Below, in pieces: positions 8,544 through 16,164 of a stretch of 64,000 nt of DNA. The notes under the pieces are model-generated. The model was not told where the DNA came from. It made no database searches and was given only the letters and a program-made list of their open reading frames with translations. A program made the translations under genes and the position numbers. Origin of the DNA: Clostridia bacterium (GTDB taxonomy: Bacteria; Bacillota; Clostridia; Christensenellales; Aristaeellaceae); NCBI GenBank assembly GCA_017464305.1, contig JAFUDS010000001.1, forward strand, positions 89,812 to 153,811, in the 5' to 3' direction. Numbering within the stretch: position 1 is the stretch's first letter; every line of letters begins with the position of its first letter.

Positions 8544-9548
8544 ATGGCGGCGACGATCCAGGACGTTGCGAATAAGGCTGGTGTGTCACAATCAACGGTC
8601 TCTAAAGCCATGAATGGCACCAGTCCGGTTTCTGATGCCACCATGAAAAAAATACAAAAGGCGGCGAAGGAATTAGGGTACCAGCCCAGCGCCATCGCCC
8701 GTTCCTTTAAGACGCGCTCTACTTATCAGATCATCTTTCTGGCAGACTTTCCTTTTGATGCCGCTTTTGTGAATCCGCATCTGTTTGAAATTATGCGCGG
8801 CGTCCAGCACACATTGAGTAAAAACGGATATGCCCTGGTCATGCAGCAGGCAACCGCCAAGGATATCTGCTCCATCGTTGAGACAGCATACGGGCAGCAC
8901 AAGGCCGACGGCTTTGTGCTGCACATGTCTGTTGTAACAAAAAAACTGGCGGATGTTCTGAACAAACTGGCAATACCGCATATCGTGATCGGCAAGCCAG
9001 GTTTTGATACGAGAATGTGCTGGATCGACACGGATAACACGCTGTCCGGCGAAATTGCCGCAGCCCATCTGATCGAAAAGGGATATACTGCCCTCGCTTT
9101 TGTAGGAGGCAGGCCGGATGATATGACTTGCTGGCGTCGCTTGCAGGGAGTGAGAACAACTTTGCGGGAACATGAAATGGATTTGCCCCAGACGCACGTT
9201 CTGAAAACAAATTCCTCCCTCGCTGACGGCAATCACGCAGTCAAAAAGCTATTAAAGATGTCACCTGCTCCACAGGCGGTCATTTGTGCAAACAATCCGA
9301 TTTCGCTCGGCGTGATGCAGGCTTTGCAGGATCGTGGCATTCGCATACCCGCAGATATTGCCTTGGTTACCTTTGATACCTATCCATTTTCTGTATATAC
9401 TGAACCGCAGATGACAGTCGTAGATATCAATATGTATGAGATGGGCCAGGAAGCAGGCCGACTGGTTCTGCAAAAAATCAAGCATCCCAAACGCCAAATT
9501 CAATCCTTCACAACGACGCCTGTACTCATCCAGCGGGGAACGACATAA
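8544..9548 (+). CDS. LacI/GalR-family transcriptional regulator
   Basis: This 334-residue regulator is the last gene of the starch operon. The start at 8544 is chosen because GGAGG lies seven bases upstream; the ATG at 8538 is too close to it. The N-terminus has the classic helix-turn-helix TIQDVANKAGVSQSTVSKAMNG with hinge helix near residues 45-55 (YQPSAIARSF). The rest is a periplasmic-binding-like effector domain, with an IGKPGFD strand near residue 150 and a C-terminal VVDINMYEMG segment. It probably senses a maltodextrin and acts at the palindrome at 2657; binding there is inferred from position and symmetry. Confidence 0.93.
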   Translation: MAATIQDVANKAGVSQSTVSKAMNGTSPVSDATMKKIQKAAKELGYQPSAIARSFKTRSTYQIIFLADFPFDAAFVNPHLFEIMRGVQHTLSKNGYALVMQQATAKDICSIVETAYGQHKADGFVLHMSVVTKKLADVLNKLAIPHIVIGKPGFDTRMCWIDTDNTLSGEIAAAHLIEKGYTALAFVGGRPDDMTCWRRLQGVRTTLREHEMDLPQTHVLKTNSSLADGNHAVKKLLKMSPAPQAVICANNPISLGVMQALQDRGIRIPADIALVTFDTYPFSVYTEPQMTVVDINMYEMGQEAGRLVLQKIKHPKRQIQSFTTTPVLIQRGTT

Positions 9549-9549
9549 T

Positions 9550-9642
9550 AGTGGCAAGCAATGTGCTTGTTTTACTAGGCACGTTTCTGCTTGTTGATGG
9601 CTCCGCCCCCAAGCCCCTGTTAACCAGAGCAAAACTCTGAGG
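9550..9642. other. Orphan oriT-like structured sequence (copy 1)
   Basis: This segment starts right after the lacI-type stop. It matches the sequence at 32087-32185 in two blocks: TAGTGGCAAGCAATG, and GCTTGTTG through GGCTCCGCCCCC, AAGCCCCTG, AACCAGAG and CTCTG-GGTTGTG. The last block folds as AACC-AGAG with CTCT-GGTT around a small loop in both copies, while the loop bases differ. The other copy lies next to a relaxase gene, so an origin of transfer is the best guess. No relaxase gene is near this copy, so it is probably a relic of another element or of a rearrangement. Confidence 0.5.
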
Positions 9643-9933
9643 TTGTGAAAGATTTCTGCGCAATCTTCCGGTTGGGCAAAGTCCAAATATGAAAAAAAAA
9701 CTATACCATACAGCCGAACAAAAAAATTATTTCAGCTGGGCATAGGATGCTTTTCTTACCTGTCTATCATTTCCCTTTTTCAATGTAGCCTCTTGTGGCT
9801 ATGAGTGATTACTTGTGGGATACCTTGCGTTTAGCAGCACCTCCGATTATCACATTCTCTATTATGCCCAAAATTCAAGTATCGATCCATAGAAAACGGA
9901 ATAAAATTCAAGTTCGAAATACGTGTTCGTAAA

Positions 9934-10070
9934 GTAGACACGCAAAATGTTTTTTCGACAATCTATTTTTGACCGTAGACACTGGAATCATTTTTTATGA
10001 TTTTTCTTTTCCAGACGTAGACACTGGAGATATTTTTCCCGTGTTTTCCTTTTCAGAAGTAGGCACAGCC
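9934..10070. repeat. Four-copy array with 42-base period, like an IS21-family end
   Basis: The motif GTAGACAC(TGGA) begins at 9934, 9975 and 10017, and a diverged form GTAGGCACA begins at 10059, giving steps of 41, 42 and 42 bases. The sequence between motifs is T-rich and also similar from copy to copy. IS21-family insertion sequences have several transposase-binding repeats of this kind inside each end. No istA or istB gene is near, so this would be an orphan end. Confidence 0.5.
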
Positions 10071-10074
10071 TCCA

Positions 10075-10114
10075 GAGCTTTATGGTGTGCTACTGGCTTA
10101 TCCGAATAAAGCTC
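10075..10114. repeat. Inverted repeat downstream of metallophosphoesterase
   Basis: GAGCTTTAT (10075-10083) and ATAAAGCTC (10106-10114) form a perfect nine-base inverted repeat with a 22-base loop. It sits between the 42-base array and the end of the metallophosphoesterase gene. There is no clear T-run on either side, so its role is unknown. Apart from this and the two elements before it, I see no gene between 9549 and 10150. Confidence 0.4.
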
Positions 10115-10150
10115 ATTGCTGAACCTCCTTGTCGCGAGCCCCTAATTTGT

Positions 10151-10894
10151 TCATGGGAGCACCTTCATGGGCTTCCAGCGAAGAAAATCTCCGGAAACCA
10201 GACTGTACTCAATTCCCTTCCGCCTTCCAAGAATACTGTCATGAAACCTGGATTTTCCATGACAGTGGGCGTAAATTACCTGCTCCGCGCCGTATTCCTC
10301 CGCCATTTTAGTGAACCCGCTGGATCGCTCAAGGATATTTGTGGGCGGATAATGCAGGAACATAATAAACTTTGTGAATCCATCATTGGCAGCGGCCTCG
10401 AAGGATATCCGGAGTCTCTCCAGTTCTCTGTCTATCAGCTTCTCGGATCTCTCCTTTTTCTTCTCATCCCAGCCCACAACCTGCCGCTTCCGGTTGATCA
10501 TGAAAGGGCCTTCGAAGGTAAACCCCTTTGTTCCTACAAGCGCGTATTCTCCGTAAGCATAATAGTTGTTCTGGAGGAAAAAGAGCTTCCCGGAGAAACG
10601 TTCATTAAGAGCCTGAGTCTTCTTTGCGTCCCAGAACATGTCATGATTCCCACGCAACAGAATCTTTCTGCCAGGAAGATCTGAGATATACTGAAGATCC
10701 TGCTCTGCCTCCGACAGATTTCTGCCCCAGCTGTGATCACCGACCAGTACGAGGGTGTCATCCGGTCGAATCATTTCACTGCAATAGCGTCTGAAAACAG
10801 TCTCATGGTTTTTCCAGACACCATCCTTCTGGCCAGGAGCCTTCAGCTGCACCTGAAAATGAAGATGCAGATCTCCCAGCGCGTACAGAGCCAT
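10151..10894 (-). CDS. Metallophosphoesterase (calcineurin-like)
   Basis: This 247-residue protein has the metal-binding motifs of the calcineurin-like phosphoesterase fold in order: GDLHL at residue 7, VGDHSW near 51, GNHD near 80, FLHYPP near 190 and AHCHG near 220. In the second motif the usual GDxxD is GDHSWG, a variant found in a small-phosphoesterase subgroup. It has no signal peptide, so it is cytoplasmic. A GGGAGGAG ribosome binding site precedes ATG 10894. It lies 58 bases downstream of the membrane/papain-fold gene on the same strand. The substrate (nucleotide, phosphoprotein or phosphodiester) cannot be told from sequence. Confidence 0.85.
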   Translation of the reverse strand: MALYALGDLHLHFQVQLKAPGQKDGVWKNHETVFRRYCSEMIRPDDTLVLVGDHSWGRNLSEAEQDLQYISDLPGRKILLRGNHDMFWDAKKTQALNERFSGKLFFLQNNYYAYGEYALVGTKGFTFEGPFMINRKRQVVGWDEKKKERSEKLIDRELERLRISFEAAANDGFTKFIMFLHYPPTNILERSSGFTKMAEEYGAEQVIYAHCHGKSRFHDSILGRRKGIEYSLVSGDFLRWKPMKVLP

Positions 10895-10952
10895 CTCCCC
10901 TTCTCCTCCCTTTCCGCGACTGAAGCAATTCCTTCTCTGCCGCTGCCTACCG

Positions 10953-12221
10953 TCACCTGTAGACCGTTCTTGAGATCACAATACTCTTCTTTCGCATAAA
11001 CTGCCGATCCAGGAACTCACAATAGGTGCCCGGTGTAATAATTCCCTGGGGATTCATAAGGTCCACCCCTCCACTCCCGGACAGCATATTGGCTACAGCC
11101 ACGCAATTCGTTGTCAGCAGATTATATGTCTTATACGGACCCTTCCCAATCTTGTAAAACTCACCGTCCGCATCCTTCTGCAGCTGCTTCTGCTCCGGCG
11201 CGCTATCAGTTGGAATCCAGGGGATACTCTCCAGCAGGAATGATGCAATCTTCTCCTGAATCGCCCGCTTCTGCTCCTCTGTCAGCACCACACCGTAGCC
11301 GATCAGGCATTTCTTCGCATACTTCAGGCAGAACTGAATATACTCATCCCGCTTAGCTTTCACGAACACTCCGTCAGATAAGATTCCAAACAGTCTGTTG
11401 CTCTTCGCATCATAACAACCGTAAGTATAGACCGTATCTCCCAGCGCGATATCCACATGTCCCATACCCATTGCCACCTTTTTCCCGACATGAAGAAAAA
11501 TCTCCAGATCAGGCTTCACGTTCGGCAAAATAGTTTCCCTGCGTGTCCACTTTTCAATCTCTGTCTCTTCATCCGGGTCATCCAGCTCCTTGAGAAGCCG
11601 CATGGGCAGGAGTGCTGTCAGAAGGATGGAGGGCTTGTATCGGAGTCTCTGCCGGACTCTTTTCCCACGAATATCCACTCCAAGCCACTCTCTGCCGGCA
11701 TCCACCAGGAGGAAGAACCCTCTGATCAGGGAATATGCCCCAAGAACTCTTGTCAGAGAAGCTGCCCCTCCGGCAGGATTCATGAGGATAAAAAGCGCAA
11801 ACACCGTGTACAGAAGCGCCTGTCCCATTGTCCATATTTTCCCGAAACTGTTTGTTTGAACCAGCTGGACAAAATACAGAAATCTGGCAAAGGCGTTAAT
11901 CAGAATCCAGACCGCGAATACGATCGATACCGAAGAGGACAGAAAAGCGGGATGCAAAGTCAGGAAAAGCGCCAGGCCGATCACCAACAGTGCATGTCCG
12001 AGAGACGGCCGCTCCTCGTTCTTCCGCAGCACCCATTTCAGTACATTATCCGCCGCAGAAAGCCAGAGCAGCACATGGATCAGAGTGACCGCCAGATTCA
12101 GCGTCTGAGAAGGATAGCTGAAGAAAAGGATCCCTGTTACCAGCATTCCCGCCGCGCGAACAAACATGGAGAGCGGGGTATATGCTTTATTGACGTCCAA
12201 CCCGCCATAGCTTCTTTTCAT
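10953..12221 (-). CDS. Membrane protein with HdeD-like domain and C-terminal papain-like domain
   Basis: This 422-residue protein starts at ATG 12221 after GGAGG. Residues 1-190 hold about six hydrophobic segments in the paired arrangement of HdeD/DUF308 proteins. After a charged linker, residues 230-420 form a soluble domain with GMGHVDIALGD (His near 255) and TTNCVAVANML (Cys near 375), spaced like the permuted NlpC/P60 or DUF4105-type papain-like folds, where His and Cys are catalytic. The soluble half therefore looks like a membrane-tethered amidase or peptidase. I cannot tell which side of the membrane it faces. The fusion is unusual and I know no characterised member. Confidence 0.65.
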   Translation of the reverse strand: MKRSYGGLDVNKAYTPLSMFVRAAGMLVTGILFFSYPSQTLNLAVTLIHVLLWLSAADNVLKWVLRKNEERPSLGHALLVIGLALFLTLHPAFLSSSVSIVFAVWILINAFARFLYFVQLVQTNSFGKIWTMGQALLYTVFALFILMNPAGGAASLTRVLGAYSLIRGFFLLVDAGREWLGVDIRGKRVRQRLRYKPSILLTALLPMRLLKELDDPDEETEIEKWTRRETILPNVKPDLEIFLHVGKKVAMGMGHVDIALGDTVYTYGCYDAKSNRLFGILSDGVFVKAKRDEYIQFCLKYAKKCLIGYGVVLTEEQKRAIQEKIASFLLESIPWIPTDSAPEQKQLQKDADGEFYKIGKGPYKTYNLLTTNCVAVANMLSGSGGVDLMNPQGIITPGTYCEFLDRQFMRKKSIVISRTVYR

Positions 12222-12331
12222 TCGGCCCTCCAGTTTTCCAAGGTCTGTCTCTTAAAATGCCATTATTCCGTCAATGTGCTCTTAACGAGCAGATTATATC
12301 GTATTTTCACAACCTCTTCAATCCCTTCATT

Positions 12332-12668
12332 CTACGCTAGTGAATGTCCCCTGCTCATAAAAGCCTCAATCTCTTTCACCATCAAATCTGGATGTGCGAT
12401 GATCTCCCCATGCCCGAACCCTTCAAACGGATGATCCTCAGCGTTCGGAAAGGCTCTTTTGAGTTTTTGAAGAGCTTTTTTCATATTCGGCTCTTTTGCA
12501 CCGCGCCAGATCGCCACCCTGGCCTCCGGCTCCGGAGAAAAACTGTCGATCTGCTCATACAGATTTAGCGATTCACGCATACAGTTTTGAAGCGTTTCAA
12601 GAGAAATATAACTACGCTTCCTCCGCTTACTCCACGCCTCTATTGTTGCACTTCCAGGGTCCGTTTAT
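12332..12668 (-). pseudogene. Alpha/beta hydrolase, C-terminal fragment
   Basis: The frame is open from about 12668 to the stop at 12332 but has no proper start. It encodes the last part of an alpha/beta hydrolase: a strand near VAIWRGAKEPN, then the catalytic-His region EGFGHGEII near the end. The lid, the nucleophile Ser elbow and the acid are all missing. An internal ATG at 12580 has no ribosome binding site. The homology stops abruptly at about 12668, just before the methyltransferase gene ends at 12695. Confidence 0.6.
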
Positions 12669-12694
12669 ATTCGGTGCAAAAGACGCCTATATCA

Positions 12695-13528
12695 TCATTT
12701 CTTAAACGAAACATCAATGATCTTGACTATCCCAAGCCGCATCCCCATGGAAAGAACAAGTTTCCACTTGAACGGGACCTCTCGACTGTTTCTGACATAT
12801 GTCGGAAGCGGGCACTCTGTAACATTTTGAAAGCAATCGCCCCATGAAGCGAACAGCGCGTGCGAATTCTCGATTGGAAAATGGATCTCCGACCCATTGC
12901 CGGTTTTCTGTACGATTTTATTAGACTTTTCCACACCGCGCTGGTTTTCCCCATCAAAACAGATTCCGCCACCCGGAAATGTTTTCGCAAGGGCGAGAAA
13001 AAAGCGCTTCATCTGTTCGGTATGAAAATACATCAGCACCCCGCCGCAGATGATATAGACACCATCGCTGACATTGATGCCGTATGGCTCATTCTGAATT
13101 CGTTCCATCCATGTAAAATCCATCAGATCCCCGGCAAAGCTCATCTCGCGGTCTTTGCATGCAATTATCTTTTCTCTTGCAGCGATAACGTCGGGAAGAT
13201 CCATATTGAGAAATCGACACACCCCATTGTCGATCTCATCAAAGGAAAGATCAAGCCCGCAACCGAGGTTGATAATCGTCGCCTTCGGATGCGTTACAAG
13301 ATAGGCCTTTGCCGCGTCCTGCAGCATTCGGGCACGGAGCCCCCAGGTCACCATGTTCAATTCGGAGCTTTTCACCTTGTTAAAATCGTAATCGACCTTC
13401 GCCGCGGTTTCCCTTGCCGCCTTGTTCGGGAACGTGTTCGGAAAATGCTCCTCGCAATACACTCTGCCGTAGAGCGGCATCATCAACGTTTCCTGAACAG
13501 TACCTTCCTCAACTTTAAACTTTTCCAT
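12695..13528 (-). CDS. SAM-dependent methyltransferase, leucine carboxyl methyltransferase-like
   Basis: This 277-residue class I methyltransferase starts at ATG 13528 after AGGAG. The SAM-binding motif I is IINLGCGLDL (about residues 84-93), followed by the acidic NMDLPDV end of strand 2 and an ADGVYIICGGVLMYF-like motif IV/post region (here SDGVYII, residue ~150). An early ARxxM/QD segment before motif I is typical of the LCM/Ppm1 family, which in bacteria methylates small polyketide-like or unknown acids. No biosynthetic genes are adjacent. It ends next to a broken hydrolase gene. The substrate is unknown. Confidence 0.8.
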   Translation of the reverse strand: MEKFKVEEGTVQETLMMPLYGRVYCEEHFPNTFPNKAARETAAKVDYDFNKVKSSELNMVTWGLRARMLQDAAKAYLVTHPKATIINLGCGLDLSFDEIDNGVCRFLNMDLPDVIAAREKIIACKDREMSFAGDLMDFTWMERIQNEPYGINVSDGVYIICGGVLMYFHTEQMKRFFLALAKTFPGGGICFDGENQRGVEKSNKIVQKTGNGSEIHFPIENSHALFASWGDCFQNVTECPLPTYVRNSREVPFKWKLVLSMGMRLGIVKIIDVSFKK

Positions 13529-13603
13529 TGCCGGTTCTCCTTGTTTATTGCACTGTCATTTCAGCCAACAAATACCCAAACCCTATCCTGCTTTGGTCAT
13601 GCC

Positions 13604-14236
13604 TTACCTGCTTCCCTCGCATTCGTGAATCAAATCATACATATGGAATTTCTCTCCGCAGTCGCGAACCCGATCCAGCTTCATTCCAAGATGCTCATAG
13701 CGAGCTGCCTTATCCTTGTCATCTGTATCGAGAATGACTGGAATCTTCCTGCTTTCTGCTGTCTCATACGCAAATTCCATCATCTGCCGCATATATCCCT
13801 GCCCCTGGTATTCTTTTCGCACGACCAGCATTTCGATCCGCAGAAACTTACATTTTGCCTTTTTCATGCGCGTTTCGATCGTTCCGCCGTCACAGAAGCA
13901 GGCATTAATAAACTTTTTCATGTTTCCGAGTCCACCAAGCGCCTTCTTTTCCGCAGCTATCATCCTGAGTCCATCCACAAATCCTATCTTTCCTCCAGCA
14001 CCCTCCCCTGAGAGCATAAGATATCCTTCCCACCGGTCAGAAGTCGTATACAATACATGGCTCTTGTAAGCAGCCTGTACAATCGCATTGATGTAGATGA
14101 ACATCGCCTCTCTGGAAGAAATAAACTTGATCAGACCGATATCTGCTTCGTTGTATTCGTAATCATAAAACGCGTCCGCAATCTGCTTGGAGATTTCCTC
14201 TACCTGTTTCTCGGATAGCCCTTGAAGTTTGATCAT
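13604..14236 (-). CDS. GNAT-family N-acetyltransferase
   Basis: This is a 210-residue acetyltransferase. The start at 14236 (MIKLQGLSE) is preferred because GGGGAGG lies 11 bases upstream; an in-frame GTG at 14287 would add 17 residues. The acetyl-CoA-binding motif A is clear: EMLVVRKEYQGQGYMRQMM (about residues 134-152), with the Q-x-x-G-x-G/A type pyrophosphate loop. Motif B follows as ILDTDDKDKAARYEHLGMK. A long N-terminal extension of about 125 residues fits the GNAT subgroup with large N-terminal lobes. The substrate cannot be predicted. Confidence 0.82.
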   Translation of the reverse strand: MIKLQGLSEKQVEEISKQIADAFYDYEYNEADIGLIKFISSREAMFIYINAIVQAAYKSHVLYTTSDRWEGYLMLSGEGAGGKIGFVDGLRMIAAEKKALGGLGNMKKFINACFCDGGTIETRMKKAKCKFLRIEMLVVRKEYQGQGYMRQMMEFAYETAESRKIPVILDTDDKDKAARYEHLGMKLDRVRDCGEKFHMYDLIHECEGSR

Positions 14237-14479
14237 TTCTGCCCTGTCCTCCCCTTTCACCTGTCTCGTTAGCCCAATCCCTTCCACACAAATCGGATAC
14301 CGCGGCCACCCGCCCTGTATCCGTTAGCTCCGGCTAACATTTCTGTTGAATGAAAGCCTGCTCAGCAGTCACCACCGAAACCGCGTTGCAGGCTGTTAGC
14401 CATCGCTTTCAATTATACTTTGCTCATGCCGATTCTTCAATACCCCGAAGTCCATCTTTTGCTGATCCGCTACTGTCAC

Positions 14480-14990
14480 CAGAACTCATTATAGTCATCA
14501 CGATCTATCCTTTTTCCAAGTGCATGCGGGATGCTGGCTTTGCTACGCTGCGATTTGATCTGTATGGTCACGGTGAAAGCGGCGGTGAATTCCGGAAGCA
14601 CACTCTCTTTAAGTGGATTTCCAATACTATGGCAGTCATCCATTGGGCGCAGGAACAGGGCTTCGATGAACTATATCTTTCCGGACATTCACAGGGCGGG
14701 CTGGTTGCTACCCTAGTGGCCGGCATGAATCCAGATCGGATTAAGGGGCTGATTCTTCGTGCCCCGGCATTTATGATTCCGCAGTGTGCCAGGGACGGAA
14801 ACATGCTCGGGCAGCAATTTGATCCGGATCATATTCCGGATGTAATCAACACCATCAAAGGGCTGGAATTGGATGGAGACTATCTCCGTGTGGCACAGAT
14901 GATTCACGTAGAAGATGCCCTAGTCCGGTTCAAAGGGCCTGTATTAATCCTGCATGGAGATCAGGACGATCAACAGACCCAGGGCCCGCT
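14480..14990 (+). pseudogene. Alpha/beta hydrolase fragment missing both ends
   Basis: The frame encodes the middle of an alpha/beta hydrolase: the FATLRFDLYGHGESGG oxyanion-strand region, the nucleophile elbow SGHSQGG, and the acid region VLILHGDQDDQ. The first strand and HG motif are missing, and the frame leaves hydrolase sequence right after GDQDDQ, before the catalytic His. At that point (about 14970-14990) the sequence becomes the tail of a different protein in another frame. It is therefore a broken and fused remnant. Confidence 0.7.
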
Positions 14991-15226
14991 GCTATCGGAC
15001 GCTGGCGGAGCTGAACGGAAATCTTTGCATCATCGATTCCGTCAATATGCTGCATTTTGAAGAATTTTTGGAGGAGCTGCAGCGCCTGGGGGTCACCAAC
15101 GCCCTGTATATGGACATGGGCGCGGGCTGGAATTATTCATGGTTCAGAAGCGCGGCCGGAAAGGTGGTAACACTCTTTGGCCTCCCAGTTCCCTGGTCCC
15201 ATAACTGGATCGTATTTCAAAAATGA
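14963..15226 (+). pseudogene. C-terminal fragment of phosphodiester glycosidase-like protein
   Basis: About 75 residues, ending at the stop codon at 15224-15226, carry FEEFLEELQRLGVTNALYMDMG, then GWNYSWFR and a PWSHNWIVF ending. This is the pattern of the C-terminus of phosphodiester glycosidase (NAGPA-type) proteins, which usually have 250-350 residues. There is no start codon or N-terminal domain, and the fragment is joined directly to the broken hydrolase upstream. It cannot be functional alone. Confidence 0.55.
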
Positions 15227-15290
15227 TCCGATGGAATAGTAATCTTTCTGAATAACTGTCCCGGTGAAAATAGCCCCAGAATAAAATATA

Positions 15291-15352
15291 GATTTCAGCG
15301 GATAAATTAATAAAAAAACGCTGAAATCATAAAATTAAATTGTGATTTCAGC
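15291..15352. repeat. GATTTCAGC inverted and direct repeats in AT-rich gap
   Basis: GATTTCAGCG (15291-15300) and CGCTGAAATC (15319-15328) are a perfect ten-base inverted repeat, and GATTTCAGC recurs at 15344-15352. The surrounding 250 bases (15230-15480) are AT-rich and hold no gene I can support. It could be a regulatory site or the relic of a mobile-element end. Confidence 0.4.
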
Positions 15353-15485
15353 ATAAAATGTAACAATTAACGTCTGAAATAATTCAATCTGATTGTTAAC
15401 TCGCGAACAAATCGTCCGCCCTCTATACTTGCCAACGATTATGATTCCGAATTAAATTGTGCGTCATACATGGAATACTTCATAA

Positions 15486-15695
15486 GCTGATCCAGAGATG
15501 TGTTCAGAATTCTCGCAAGGTACAGCAGAAGAAGGCTGCCTATCCCTGGCAGGCGTTCGCAAGACAAAGCGATATCGGAAAATCACGGTCAAATACCAGG
15601 ATATCACCTTCCGACATCGAACTGACACATTCGAAAGCTTTACGGCGCAGATTATTCAGCATGAAATTGACCACTGCAATGGGATTTTGATTTGA
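15486..15695 (+). pseudogene. def: Peptide deformylase fragment (C-terminal half)
   Basis: The open frame after a stop at about 15480 encodes motif 2, EEGCLSLAGV, with the metal-binding Cys, and motif 3, QHEIDHCNGILI, with the HExxH-type metal site, at the usual spacing. Motif 1 (GxGLAAxQ) and the N-terminal half are absent, and the protein stops right after motif 3. Peptide deformylase normally has 150-190 residues, and this fragment has about 65. It is a dead remnant. Confidence 0.8.
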
Positions 15696-15708
15696 GGGGG
15701 GCGAAGAG

Positions 15709-15816
15709 ATGACAAAGGAGCCAGAGTTGAACATGAATATAGCTGTCATGACCTTCCATCTGCGTGCCTCCTGGATCCACAGTCTAAAAGAAAAACGAAT
15801 GATCGTACCGTTCTAA
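15709..15816 (+). pseudogene. DUF503-family N-terminal fragment
   Basis: ATG 15709 begins a 35-residue frame that ends soon after WIHSLKEKRMIV. This is the start of a DUF503 protein; the intact gene at 24187-24480 in this window has the matching WVHSLKEKRMVV segment. Full-length members have about 95 residues, so two thirds are missing. GGGGGGCGAAGAG upstream may be its old ribosome binding site. Confidence 0.7.
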
Positions 15817-15961
15817 AAGTTTCCTATACACAGAACCTGGCCTATTTCCCGGTCGGGTTTTGTATCTAAGAAGCTCTTTTTTTATACTACCATTTATACT
15901 ACCAAACGGTTAACTTTAATCGTTCTAAATCAACCTAAATTAACATTACCGGGGTATAACA

Positions 15962-15994
15962 AAACTCCTTGAAGCTATAATACTCAAGGAGTTT
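15962..15994 (-). terminator. Terminator downstream of tRNA-Arg fragment
   Basis: AAACTCCTTGA and TCAAGGAGTTT form an 11-base stem with an 11-base loop; on the minus strand it is followed by TTTTGTT. It lies directly after the CCA end of the tRNA fragment, where a tRNA terminator would be. Confidence 0.75.
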
Positions 15995-15997
15995 CAA

Positions 15998-16042
15998 TGG
16001 CACATCCGGCGGGATTCGAACCCACGGCCTGCCGCTTAGGAG
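15998..16042 (-). other. 3' part of tRNA-Arg(CCT); attachment-site scar
   Basis: Read on the minus strand, 45 bases match the 3' half of a tRNA. The segment has an anticodon loop CTCCTAA (anticodon CCT), the 3' anticodon strand, a variable loop, a T-arm with GGTTCGAATCC, the 3' acceptor strand and an encoded CCA. The 5' half is absent; the bases upstream do not form a D-arm or the matching acceptor strand. Integrative elements that use a tRNA gene leave this kind of 3' copy at their far end. Because the terminator follows it, the inserted DNA should lie to the right (above 16043), with the intact tRNA at the other end. Confidence 0.75.
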
Positions 16043-16164
16043 ATCGAAAAAGTGTTCGCCTTTGCTGTTCCCTGAAGTGCCTTGAGGCCTTTCCATTACT
16101 GGGTTTCTAACGTTTTTCACTGTTCGCATTTTCCTTCAAAATACCCCCGTTTTCCCCCAGTGCT

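Noticed and set aside
9934-10070. CRISPR array
   Set aside because: The period is regular, but the supposed spacers resemble each other, the repeat is short and there are no cas genes.
12860-14011. 383-residue plus-strand frame
   Set aside because: It spans the antisense of the methyltransferase and acetyltransferase genes, both of which have clear motifs and ribosome binding sites.
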